Source: Sulfidibacterium sp964456625
GTDB taxonomy: Bacteria > Bacteroidota > Bacteroidia > Bacteroidales > F082
Length of the DNA stretch: 31,720 nucleotides
Direction: 5' to 3'
Assembly (NCBI GenBank): GCA_964456625.1
Contig: CAYWBO010000027.1
Span: forward strand, 1-31,720
Shown here: positions 14,709 to 22,196 of the stretch, in pieces
How the letters are laid out: each line of letters starts with the position of its first letter
How positions within the stretch are numbered: the first letter of the stretch is position 1
Notes under the pieces: model-generated
Told to the model about the DNA's origin: nothing
What the model saw: the letters and a program-made list of their open reading frames with translations, nothing else
Databases searched by the model: none
Program-made: the position numbers and the translations under genes

Positions 14709-15212
14709 TCAAATCTCTCTTTTCCGGTCTATTTCAAGAATTTCCAGATCTTCAATGCGGTCTTTGTTGATATTGAAACGCATCAGCGTGATCTTGGTAT
14801 GAAATCCGGAACTCCCTGCAGCGCCCGGGTTCAGGTGCAGCAGCTTGTTCTTCTTGTCGTACATGGCTTTCAGGATATGTGAATGCCCCGAAATAAACAG
14901 TCCGGGTTGGAATTGCTGTATGAGTGTCCTGGCTTTGGGACTGTATCGTCCGGGATACCCGCCGATGTGGATCATCAGCACCAGCAGGTCTTCAATTTTA
15001 AAAAGCGCATATTCCGGAAAGTCTTTCCTGAGCGGCTGCCCGTCGATGTTTCCGTAGACGGCACGCAACGGTTTCATGGCCTCCAGCTTGTCGGCGACTT
15101 CATCTGAGCCGATGTCTCCTGCATGCCAAATCTCATCACATTCGGCGAAAAAAGTTTTGGCCCTTTCGGGGATGGAACCATGCGTGTCGGAAAGGAGGCC
15201 TATTTTCTTCAT
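14709..15212 (-). CDS. YfcE/MJ0936-like metallophosphoesterase
   Basis: The 167-residue protein has the full motif set of small calcineurin-like phosphoesterases: SDTHG near the N-terminus, HAGDIG, YGNID, a histidine in LMIHIGG, and GHSH. These coordinate two metal ions. Relatives such as E. coli YfcE hydrolyse phosphodiesters in vitro, and the natural substrate is generally unknown. It has no signal peptide, so it is cytoplasmic. It follows the DUF3078 gene after 20 bases on the same strand and probably shares its promoter. Confidence 0.92.
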   Translation of the reverse strand: MKKIGLLSDTHGSIPERAKTFFAECDEIWHAGDIGSDEVADKLEAMKPLRAVYGNIDGQPLRKDFPEYALFKIEDLLVLMIHIGGYPGRYSPKARTLIQQFQPGLFISGHSHILKAMYDKKNKLLHLNPGAAGSSGFHTKITLMRFNINKDRIEDLEILEIDRKREI

Positions 15213-15232
15213 AAATAATAAGTATCAGATTG

Positions 15233-16147
15233 TTAGAATGTATAACCAATGCCTACCATCAGCAACTGTTTGAACTGTAACCGGGGTGCTTTGTGGCCCT
15301 CGTTGTTGGCGATGAGCACTTTGTCGTTGTAAAGCATCTGGGTGGAGATGTCTACATTCAGCCAGCTGTTGACTTTCATGCCCAGCAATACCTGCCAGTC
15401 CACATCGATATTTTGGGGATGATCGAGGTAGTCGGAGAAAAGAGACAGCTTACTGTTCAGGTTCACATTCTTGGCGATATCATAATTTAAGGTGGCATAC
15501 AACCTGGCACCGAAAGCAAAATATGCTTTGCTGGCATGTTTGATAATGTTTCCGGCAGAGTCGGTTACGGCGGGTTTCAGACCAAAAGAGCCTTCATCTG
15601 CCAGCTGTTGGTTGTTCACATAAACCAGTCGCGGGGTCACCGGCGAAAAGTTGATCTCAAGGTGTTTATTGGGTTTGTACTGGATCCCGGGGCCCAGATC
15701 GACAGTGACAGGCGCCAGGAAATCCGAAATGGAAGTGCTGGAATCCACGGCGTAGTTATAACCCTTTGCAAACTGCGTCTGAAGACTTCCCAGCAGCGTA
15801 AACATCCACTGTTTTTGCCAGTGGATCTTGTAGATGGAATAGATCTGGATCTGGTCGTCGGTTTTCATGGGTTTTGAATTGCCGATCAGCGAATAGCCTA
15901 AAGCCAGATTAACGGTATTTGTCCACCCAATTTTACCTTTATGGTAATCGGCATGCATCATATATTTGCCGATAATCCCATAGGCATTTTCGCCGCCGGC
16001 GGCCCAGTTGGAGAAATAATTTTCATTGAAGTTCAAACTGGCTTTCCCTTTGATCTTCCAAAGTCTGGCGCTGTCCGTCCTGGTCTGGCATCGCAGTCCG
16101 AATGCGATTCCCAGAAGTATGAGGATAAGGAGTGACCTCTTTTTCAT
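15233..16147 (-). CDS. DUF3078 outer-membrane protein
   Basis: The 304-residue protein has a signal peptide (MKKRSLLILILLGIAFGLRCQ; likely signal peptidase I, since the residues before the Cys do not fit a lipobox). The DUF3078 motif NFNENYFSNWAAGGEN lies near residues 38-53. The rest alternates polar and aromatic residues as in beta strands, and the protein ends GIGYTF with a terminal Phe, the usual end of a beta barrel inserted in the outer membrane. The family is common in Bacteroidota and its role is unknown. The gene diverges from rmuC and precedes the phosphodiesterase gene. Confidence 0.88.
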   Translation of the reverse strand: MKKRSLLILILLGIAFGLRCQTRTDSARLWKIKGKASLNFNENYFSNWAAGGENAYGIIGKYMMHADYHKGKIGWTNTVNLALGYSLIGNSKPMKTDDQIQIYSIYKIHWQKQWMFTLLGSLQTQFAKGYNYAVDSSTSISDFLAPVTVDLGPGIQYKPNKHLEINFSPVTPRLVYVNNQQLADEGSFGLKPAVTDSAGNIIKHASKAYFAFGARLYATLNYDIAKNVNLNSKLSLFSDYLDHPQNIDVDWQVLLGMKVNSWLNVDISTQMLYNDKVLIANNEGHKAPRLQFKQLLMVGIGYTF

Positions 16148-16181
16148 AATCGGATGATTTTGTATTTTGCAATTCGTAATT

Positions 16182-16189
16182 CAAAAATA
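16182..16189 (-). promoter_or_regulatory. Candidate -7 box (TATTTTTG) for the DUF3078 gene
   Basis: TATTTTTG on the minus strand is an exact TAnnTTTG match 34 bases before the ATG, giving a leader of about 28 nt. TGTTTA about 17 bases upstream is a possible -33. Confidence 0.45.
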
Positions 16190-16259
16190 AGCAAATTATT
16201 ATCGGTAAACAGCACCCCGAACGCAGTAAAAAAACGCTATTTTTACTAAAAAATAAATT

Positions 16260-17606
16260 ATGGAATTGCTCTACTCAATCATCGGCCTTCTTGTTGGGTT
16301 CGTTCTGGCTTTCTTATACTTTAAACAAAGAGAAAAAGCACTTTCTGCCCGGCAGCAATCGGAACGGGAAAAGGACACCGTGAGCGCCATGGAAAAAGCA
16401 GCCGCTTTTGAAAGCCAGATTGCCGTCCTGAACGAAAGAATCCAAAACATCACCACTGAAAAGGATAACCTGGAGAGAAAATGGGTGTCGTCGGAAGATG
16501 AAAATCAGAAACTTCAAAATCAAAACGCGACGTTGCAAACGGAAGCCCGGCATCTGGAAGAGAAGCTGGCGGAAGGCAGGAAGGATATGGAGCAGTTGCA
16601 GGAAAGGTTTAAAACGGAATTCCAGAATCTGGCCAACGCCATCCTGAAACAAAACACGAAAGAGTTTTCCGAATCGTCGCAGAAGCAGATGAGCGACATC
16701 CTCAACCCGCTGAAGGAAAAGATCGTCGATTTTGAGAAGAAAGTGGAAGAGACTTATCAGAAAGGGAAAATCGATCAGACAGTATTAAAGGAAGAATTGA
16801 AGCGGCTTCAGGAGCTGAATAAACAGTTAGGAGAAGAGGCCGGAAATCTTACGAAAGCCTTAAAATCCGACAGTAAAAAGCAGGGAAACTGGGGTGAAGT
16901 GGTGCTGGAACGCATCCTGGAACGCTCGGGGCTGATCAAGGATGAAGAGTACTTTTTGCAATATACAGCCGAAGGCGAAAACGGCAAGGTGTACCGCCCT
17001 GATGTGGTGATCAAGTTGCCGGAAGACAAGCACCTGGTCATTGATTCCAAAGTCTCGCTGACGGCATTCCAGGAATACATCGCCGCAGAAGAAGACAACA
17101 AAAAAGAGGCGGCTTTGAAACAGCACATCCTTTCCATAAAGAATCATATTAAAGAGCTGAAAGACAAGAATTATGATCAGTTAAAAGGGTTGAACACGCC
17201 CGATTTCGTGCTGATGTTCCTGCCGGTGGAACCAGCCTTTGCCGTAGCCGTTCAAACCGAACTGGATCTGTTCAACGACGCATTCGAAAAAGGCATCATC
17301 ATCGTCAGCCCGACCACACTGCTGGCGACCTTGCGTACCGTGGCATCCATCTGGCGCCATGAGCGTCAAACGCAAAATGCACTGGAAATTGCCAGCCAGG
17401 GTGCCAGCCTTTATGATAAATTCGTGGGCTTCATGGAAGACCTCGAAAAGATTGGTAACAACCTGAACAAAGCACAGGAATCTTATAACGATGCCCAGAA
17501 GAAACTGGCTTCCGGACGCGGCAACCTGGTGCGTCAGGTCGAAAAATTAAAACAACTCGGCATCAAGACATCCAAAAGTATAGACCCCAAATATCTTGAC
17601 AACTGA
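16260..17606 (+). CDS. rmuC: RmuC family DNA recombination protein
   Basis: The 448-residue protein starts with one membrane segment (residues 2-21). A coiled coil of about 170 residues rich in Glu, Lys and Gln follows, then the RmuC domain. That domain contains a nuclease-like core: GNWGEVVLERILERSGL, then RPDVVIKLPEDKHLVIDSK with the Asp near 247 and the D-S-K near 262-264. E. coli RmuC limits recombination at inverted repeats, and the core is related to PD-(D/E)XK nucleases. It is predicted to be anchored to the inner membrane with the nuclease domain in the cytoplasm. The stop overlaps the start of rlmB. A near-match -7 box TATTTTTA (16238-16245) precedes the gene. Confidence 0.94.
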   Translation: MELLYSIIGLLVGFVLAFLYFKQREKALSARQQSEREKDTVSAMEKAAAFESQIAVLNERIQNITTEKDNLERKWVSSEDENQKLQNQNATLQTEARHLEEKLAEGRKDMEQLQERFKTEFQNLANAILKQNTKEFSESSQKQMSDILNPLKEKIVDFEKKVEETYQKGKIDQTVLKEELKRLQELNKQLGEEAGNLTKALKSDSKKQGNWGEVVLERILERSGLIKDEEYFLQYTAEGENGKVYRPDVVIKLPEDKHLVIDSKVSLTAFQEYIAAEEDNKKEAALKQHILSIKNHIKELKDKNYDQLKGLNTPDFVLMFLPVEPAFAVAVQTELDLFNDAFEKGIIIVSPTTLLATLRTVASIWRHERQTQNALEIASQGASLYDKFVGFMEDLEKIGNNLNKAQESYNDAQKKLASGRGNLVRQVEKLKQLGIKTSKSIDPKYLDN

Positions 17607-18361
17607 TGCAGGAACAGGAAAGAGACACACAGGAAATGGTTTATGGTATCCGGCCGTTGATCGAAGCCATTCGTTCAGGAAAGGAAGTGGAGAAGGTTTT
17701 TCTTCAGAAAGGGGTGGGGAGCCCGGCACTGAAAGAGCTGCTGGCATTGTTGAAAGAACGGGAGATCCCGATTCAGACTGTCCCGCAGGAGAAGATGAAC
17801 CGCCTGACGCGCAAGAACCATCAGGGGGTGGTGGCGTACATTGCGCCGGTGCAATTCCATAATATCGAACAGCTGCTGCCCACGCTTTACGAACAGGGAA
17901 AAGAGCCTTTTATTCTTGTGCTGGACCGCGTGACCGATGTGCGGAATTTCGGCGCCTTGTTGCGTACGGCCGAGAGCGCCGGCGTGGATGCCGTGCTGAT
18001 GCCTTCCAAAGGTTCTGCCCAGTTGAATTCCGGAACCATCAAGTCCTCTGCAGGCGCCATTTTTAAAGTGCCCATCTGCCGCGAACACAACCTGAAAGAC
18101 GCCCTGATATTTCTGAAAAACAGCGGGCTTAAGCTGGTGGCGGTAACCGAGAAAGCCGAAAACCTGTACTTCCATGAAGACCTTTCCGGGCCGCTGGCGC
18201 TGATTATGGGCTCCGAAGGCGAAGGTATTTCCGAGGCATACCTCAAGCTGGCCGATGTGAAAGCAAAGATCCCCATGTTCGGCGAAATCGAATCACTCAA
18301 CGTTTCCGTAGCAGCCGGAGTGCTGATCTATGAAGTTGTAAGGCAGCGCATGAAATCATAA
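17606..18361 (+). CDS. rlmB: 23S rRNA Gm2251 2'-O-methyltransferase RlmB
   Basis: This SpoU-family (SPOUT fold) enzyme uses S-adenosylmethionine to methylate G2251 in the ribosomal P loop. The 251 residues show the N-terminal substrate-binding part (VYGIRPLIEAIRSGKEVEKV, NHQGVVAY) and the three SpoU motifs: VTDVRNFGALLRTAESAG, IMGSEGEGIS and SLNVSVAAGVLIYEVVRQR. Closely related enzymes methylate tRNA (TrmH), but the N-terminal domain favours RlmB. The ATG at 17606 overlaps the TGA of rmuC (TGATG). No convincing terminator lies directly after it. Confidence 0.93.
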   Translation: MQEQERDTQEMVYGIRPLIEAIRSGKEVEKVFLQKGVGSPALKELLALLKEREIPIQTVPQEKMNRLTRKNHQGVVAYIAPVQFHNIEQLLPTLYEQGKEPFILVLDRVTDVRNFGALLRTAESAGVDAVLMPSKGSAQLNSGTIKSSAGAIFKVPICREHNLKDALIFLKNSGLKLVAVTEKAENLYFHEDLSGPLALIMGSEGEGISEAYLKLADVKAKIPMFGEIESLNVSVAAGVLIYEVVRQRMKS

Positions 18362-18753
18362 GAAAAGCCGGAAGTCAGAATACTGAAGGTTTTGAAGGAA
18401 CCAGTATAAAATATCCCCATCTTCTAAACATCTTCGATTGAAATTATTTAAGTACCTGATTAATAAAATAATGGTTTTTAAAGAATCGAAGAAGGTACGG
18501 AGATAGTTAGTAGAAAGTATATTTTCTTGAATAATACGGTTTTTTTCGGATTTCCATGCTCATCCTGACTGCAAGTCTCAACGAAAACTTCTGATTAAAA
18601 CTAGTTATCTTATGCTGGGATTTTTGTTAACCTCATAATTATTTTTCAACACCAAAAGCACCCCGTTTTCTGCGGGTATGAGTGTCAAATGTTGAAAACT
18701 TTGACAAAAAATAAGTGCTTTCGGATGTTTACCGAGCTCATCTTTAGGCACAA
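18362..18753. other. Non-coding stretch between convergent genes, with inverted repeats
   Basis: I see no supportable gene here. It is AT-rich and contains two pairs of inverted arms: TCTTCGATT (18431-18439) with AATCGAAGA (18484-18492), and TTTTCAACA (18643-18651) with TGTTGAAAA (18690-18698). The second encloses a smaller C/G-rich hairpin near 18660-18676 and overlaps an alternative GTCAAA/TTTGAC stem (18684-18689 with 18700-18705). The competing stems could belong to a structured RNA or be chance in AT-rich DNA. No -7 box clearly drives it. Confidence 0.4.
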
Positions 18754-18785
18754 AAAAACTCCGGCTCGTATGAACCGGAGTTTTT
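18754..18785 (-). terminator. Intrinsic terminator of rplS (works on both strands)
   Basis: AAAAACTCCGG and CCGGAGTTTTT form a perfect 11-bp stem with a 10-base loop. On the minus strand, 18 bases after the rplS stop, the stem ends in seven T residues. On the plus strand it ends in five, so it may also stop read-through from rlmB. Confidence 0.85.
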
Positions 18786-18803
18786 ATTTCTAATCTCTTA
18801 AGA

Positions 18804-19157
18804 TTAACGTCTTTTTTCTTTGATTCTGGCTTTTTTACCACGAAGATTCCTGAAGTAAAAAATTCTTGCTCTGCGAACCACACCCACTTTGTTTAGTTCA
18901 ATTTCTTCGATGAAAGGTGATGAAACAGGAAAAATTCTTTCAACACCAATGTTGCCGGAAATCTTACGAATAGTAAAGGTAGCTGTGGGGCCGCTTCCGG
19001 CGCGCTGGATAACAACACCCCTGAACTTCTGTAGCCTTTCTTTGTTTCCTTCAATGATTTTATAGGTAACGGTGATGGTGTCACCGGCTTTAAATTTCGG
19101 GAATTCTTTGACTGCTACACTGTCTTCTATCAACTGAATTAATTCCTGCTTGCTCAT
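18804..19157 (-). CDS. rplS: 50S ribosomal protein L19
   Basis: L19 sits at the interface between the 30S and 50S subunits. The 117 residues match the family throughout: FPKFKAGDTITVTYKIIEGNKERLQ, FRGVVIQR, FTIRKISGNIGVERIFP and a basic end RRARIFYFRNLRGKKARIKEK. It has its own strong promoter and intrinsic terminator, so it can be expressed apart from trmD, 141 bases upstream. rpsP and rimM, which accompany trmD-rplS in many bacteria, are not present here. Confidence 0.98.
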   Translation of the reverse strand: MSKQELIQLIEDSVAVKEFPKFKAGDTITVTYKIIEGNKERLQKFRGVVIQRAGSGPTATFTIRKISGNIGVERIFPVSSPFIEEIELNKVGVVRRARIFYFRNLRGKKARIKEKRR

Positions 19158-19194
19158 CTTTTTATGCTTTGTAGTGATGTTTCAAAAATGAGTG

Positions 19195-19224
19195 CAAATA
19201 TACTGCTATTTCTTTAAATGCAAA
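19195..19224 (-). promoter_or_regulatory. Promoter of rplS
   Basis: On the minus strand TTTG (19221-19224) is followed after 18 bases by TATATTTG (19195-19202), a full match to the Bacteroidota consensus. The leader would be about 30 nt. Confidence 0.6.
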
Positions 19225-19298
19225 TTATTTGAACTAAAAATCTCTTTTATTTATTCACGATTTGTTGTCAACAAGTTTTTCAGACTTTTACGGAGTTT

Positions 19299-19976
19299 TC
19301 AATCTTTCAGCAGGTCCGGCCTTCTTTCTTTCGTGCGTTTCAGCGACTGGTCGTATTTCCATTCCTCAATCAGCTTTTCATTTCCTGAAAGCAGGATATC
19401 CGGCACTTCCCAACCTTTGAAATTTCTTGGCCTCGTGTATACCGGAGGTGAAATCAACTGGTTCTGAAAGGAATCGCTGAGTGCGGAGACTTCATTTCCC
19501 AACACGCCGGGTATCAGCCGTACGAGACTGTCGGTGATAACGGCTGCCGCCAGTTCCCCGCCGGACAGCACATAATTCCCCACTGAAATTTCTTTGGTGA
19601 TGTAATGTTCACGGATGCGCTCGTCGATGCCTTTGTAATGGCCACACAGGATCATCAGGTTGTCGTATGTGGAGAGTTTGTTGGCCATGGGCTGGTCGAA
19701 CAGTTCCCCATCGGGACTGGTGTATATGATCTCGTCGTAGGTACGTTCACTTTTCAGCTTTTCGATCTGGGCCGCCACCGGTTCGATCATCATCACCATT
19801 CCGGCACCGCCGGAAAAGGCATAATCGTCCACCTGTTTGTGTTTCCCCAGGCCGAAATCCCGCAACTGGTGCAGGTAAATCTCCGCCAGGTCTTTGTCTT
19901 TGGCACGTTGGATGATGGAATGGCCGAAAGGGCCTTCAAACATCTCGGGAAACAAGGTAATAATGTCAATTCTCAT
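19299..19976 (-). CDS. trmD: tRNA (guanine-37-N1)-methyltransferase
   Basis: TrmD methylates G37 next to the anticodon of several tRNAs with S-adenosylmethionine and so prevents +1 frameshifting. The 225-residue protein begins MRIDIITLFPEMF. It carries the knot-fold motifs DYAFSGGAGMVMMIEP, LCGHYKGIDERI, ISVGNYVLSGGELAA and the RPDLL end. The usual family length is 220-250. The ATG lies only 5 bases after a TAATTTTG box, so the transcript may be leaderless, or the gene may be read from the CDF gene 32 bases upstream. Confidence 0.97.
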   Translation of the reverse strand: MRIDIITLFPEMFEGPFGHSIIQRAKDKDLAEIYLHQLRDFGLGKHKQVDDYAFSGGAGMVMMIEPVAAQIEKLKSERTYDEIIYTSPDGELFDQPMANKLSTYDNLMILCGHYKGIDERIREHYITKEISVGNYVLSGGELAAAVITDSLVRLIPGVLGNEVSALSDSFQNQLISPPVYTRPRNFKGWEVPDILLSGNEKLIEEWKYDQSLKRTKERRPDLLKD

Positions 19977-19980
19977 GGTG

Positions 19981-19988
19981 CAAAATTA
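19981..19988 (-). promoter_or_regulatory. Candidate -7 box (TAATTTTG) directly before trmD
   Basis: An exact TAnnTTTG on the minus strand, four bases (CACC) before the trmD ATG. The predicted transcript start falls at or just inside the start codon. No -33 match is seen, so it may be coincidence. Confidence 0.3.
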
Positions 19989-20008
19989 GGCTTTTTCGCG
20001 TTGAATTT

Positions 20009-20914
20009 TTAATGCTGATGGATCAGGCTTTTGTCGTCGTCGTTGACAAATTCGGGCTGGATGGTTACATGATCGATGCCCATCTCATGGGCGATGGTGT
20101 GGATTTGTTCCAGTTGCTTCTCAAATTCCGACACCGGACGGTCGTCCTCCAGATCGATATGGGCTTCCATGTTCACCTGGTTGTCGGTCAGCAGCCACAG
20201 ATGCAGGTGGTGCAGGTTTTTAACACCTTCCAAAGATTCGATCCTGCTTGTGAGTTTTTGCACGTCAATTTTTCCCGGAGAGCAGAGCATGATGATGTTG
20301 ATGGATTCGACAAAAAGATGCCAGCTGGAATAGATCAGATAGCAGGCAATTAATAAAGTAATCAGACCGTCGACCCAAAAAATCCCGTAGAATTTCATGA
20401 TCAGTCCTCCGGCAAGAACCGCGACGGAAGTAAGCATATCCGTAAAGAGATGCAGATAGGCCGACTTGATGTTGATGCTTTTTTTTGCATCCGATTTGAT
20501 GAGCAATACACTCAGTCCGTTGACCACGATGGATGCAAGCGCCAGCCAAACCACCATCATAGATTTGATAGTTTGCGGGTGCATCATGCGTCCGATGGCC
20601 TCAAAGCCCAGATAAACGGCGATGCCCATCAGGACGGCAGAATTGATGAAAGCCGCCAGAATCTCGGCACGTTGCAGCCCGAAAGTATAACGCGTTGTGA
20701 ATTTCCTCGAAGCAAGCCGGTGTGCGACATATGAGATGGCCAGAGAAAGCACGTCGCTGAAATTGTGGAGGGCATCCGAAAGCAGGGCGATACTTCCCGA
20801 AAGAATACCACCGATGGTCTGCGCCACACTGATGCCCAGGTTCAGGACAATGGAATAAAACAGGTTTTTTCCTTTCAGCGAACCCGGGTTGTGATTATGA
20901 TGATGTTCACCCAT
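20009..20914 (-). CDS. Cation diffusion facilitator (zinc-type metal exporter)
   Basis: CDF proteins export Zn2+ or similar divalent ions in exchange for protons. The 301-residue protein has six predicted membrane helices. The metal-site pairs are D47/H50/D54 in SDALHNFSD (second helix) and H155/D159 in LHLFTD (fifth helix), an HD-HD arrangement that favours zinc. The N-terminus is His-rich (GEHHHNHN) and there is a cytoplasmic C-terminal domain with VKNLHHLHLWLL. The protein ends in a His-containing tail. It is upstream of trmD on the same strand; the pairing looks positional rather than functional. Confidence 0.93.
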   Translation of the reverse strand: MGEHHHNHNPGSLKGKNLFYSIVLNLGISVAQTIGGILSGSIALLSDALHNFSDVLSLAISYVAHRLASRKFTTRYTFGLQRAEILAAFINSAVLMGIAVYLGFEAIGRMMHPQTIKSMMVVWLALASIVVNGLSVLLIKSDAKKSINIKSAYLHLFTDMLTSVAVLAGGLIMKFYGIFWVDGLITLLIACYLIYSSWHLFVESINIIMLCSPGKIDVQKLTSRIESLEGVKNLHHLHLWLLTDNQVNMEAHIDLEDDRPVSEFEKQLEQIHTIAHEMGIDHVTIQPEFVNDDDKSLIHQH

Positions 20915-20930
20915 AAAAATCTGTTTTTCG

Positions 20931-20938
20931 CAAATTTA
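20931..20938 (-). promoter_or_regulatory. Candidate -7 box (TAAATTTG) for the CDF gene
   Basis: An exact TAnnTTTG on the minus strand followed by CG, 16 bases before the ATG at 20914. The leader would be about 10 nt. Confidence 0.45.
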
Positions 20939-20979
20939 GTAAAATCCTGAGGCTAAGAAAATACCCATTGTAAAGTAAA

Positions 20980-21064
20980 TAGTATACTGATTGAACTGAT
21001 TCTTATGATTTTCAATGATCTGAAATCTTAATAAATTAGTCTCGTCATAAAGATCAGTGTGCCA
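20980..21064. repeat. Palindromic repeat copy C (85 bp, diverged)
   Basis: The left end TAGTATACTGAT and right end ATCAGTGTGCCA are inverted and match the ends of copies A and B. Two ACTGAT units at a 9-base period remain. The centre is longer and more diverged. As with copies A and B, it lies directly 3' of a gene: the aldehyde dehydrogenase stop codon (21065-21067, minus strand) abuts it. There is no GxxExxY gene beside this copy. Confidence 0.7.
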
Positions 21065-22062
21065 TTATCTTATCCAGACAGTCTTAGCGTTGACAAACTC
21101 GCGGATGCCGGGATACGCCAGCTCACGTCCGTAGCCTGACCTTTTGGTTCCGCCGAAAGGCAAACGAGGATCTGATTTGGTCATCCCATTGATGAACACG
21201 GCCCCCGACTCAATCTGAGCAGCCATTCGCTCAGCCAGCTCCAGATCCTGAGTCCACAAACTGGCCCCCAGACCGTAAGAAGTATCATTGGCGATGCGGA
21301 CGGCGTCTTCGGGACTTTTGGCAGGGATTACCACTGAAACCGGACCGAANNNNNNNNNNNNNNNNNNNNNNNNNNNNNNNNNNNNNNNNNNNNNNNNNNN
21401 NNNNNNNNNNNNNNNNNNNNNNNNNNNNNNNNNNNNNNNNNNNNNNNNNCCGTCAGTGTCACGCCTTCGACCCAGGGATGAGCAATGACAGTTTCCGATA
21501 ATTCCACCGGGATGATGAGCGAACGGAACACATCTTCCGGGAAGCCGGCTTTCAGAAAGATCTCTTCAATAATTTTGGCGGCTCCAATAACATTAGGCGC
21601 ATGTTTTAAAATAAAGGTATTTCCAGCCATAATCGTCGGGACCGCTGCCCGCAGTACCTGCCAGAACGGGAAATTCCACGGCATGATCCCAAAAATAATT
21701 CCTGTGGGGTCGAAGCGTACATAGCTTTTCCCTGCGTCGGTCTCAAAGTTCTCGGATTGGAGCATGCCTTCTGCATTTTCTGCGTAATATTCACAAAGCC
21801 AGGCACATTTCTCGACTTCGCCTCTAGACTCCGTCATGATCTTTCCCATTTCCATGGTGATCAAACGGGCATATTCTTCTTTATTCTCGCGCAGTACCTG
21901 AGCCATATTTTTCATGAAGACGGCCCGCTGGTCAAAACTTTGTCTCTTCCAGTTGAGAAAATTTTTGTGCGATTTTTCAATGATGCCGTTCACTTCAGTA
22001 GCATTGTGTTCGGTATGTTCGGCAAAAGTTTCGCCGGTATAAGGATTGACACTGTAAAACAT
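21065..22062 (-). CDS. NAD(P)-dependent aldehyde dehydrogenase (succinate-semialdehyde dehydrogenase type), interrupted by a gap
   Basis: The enzyme oxidises an aldehyde to the acid. The N-terminal 204 residues start MFYSVNPYTGE and include the cofactor-site motif PWNFPFWQ and FILKHAPN. The C-terminal 95 codons include FGPVSVVIP, ESGAVFING and LPFGGTKRSGYGRE. The piece between, which would carry the catalytic Cys and Glu, is missing in the 100-N gap, so activity cannot be judged. About 298 residues are visible against about 455 in relatives. Similarity to the short YneI-like semialdehyde dehydrogenases suggests the subtype. The ATG at 22062 suits the family; an upstream ATG at 22098 adds a Lys-rich stretch. 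Confidence 0.88.
21350..21449. other. Assembly gap (100 N) inside the aldehyde dehydrogenase gene
   Basis: Exactly 100 N. The flanking frames agree only if the true length is 2 modulo 3, and the family length suggests roughly 450-480 bases are missing. Confidence 0.95.
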
Positions 22063-22174
22063 GATATTTTTTTTCAAAATTAGCTTTTTTATTACCATGC
22101 GAAAAGTGAAAATACCTCCTTTAACAGATTTTAAAAGGGATAGGGCAGGGGAAACGGAAATTGGACAGATTTAT

Positions 22175-22182
22175 TAATTTTG
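22175..22182 (+). promoter_or_regulatory. Candidate -7 box (TAATTTTG) for the MEMO lipoprotein gene
   Basis: An exact TAnnTTTG, 14 bases before the ATG at 22197. The predicted leader is about 8 nt. No -33 match is clear. Confidence 0.4.
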
Positions 22183-22196
22183 AAAAAAACTGGGTT

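Noticed and set aside
19262..19274. TTGTTG-T-CAACAA as terminator of trmD
   Set aside because: The stem is only 6 bp, AT-rich, and has no T-run on the minus strand.
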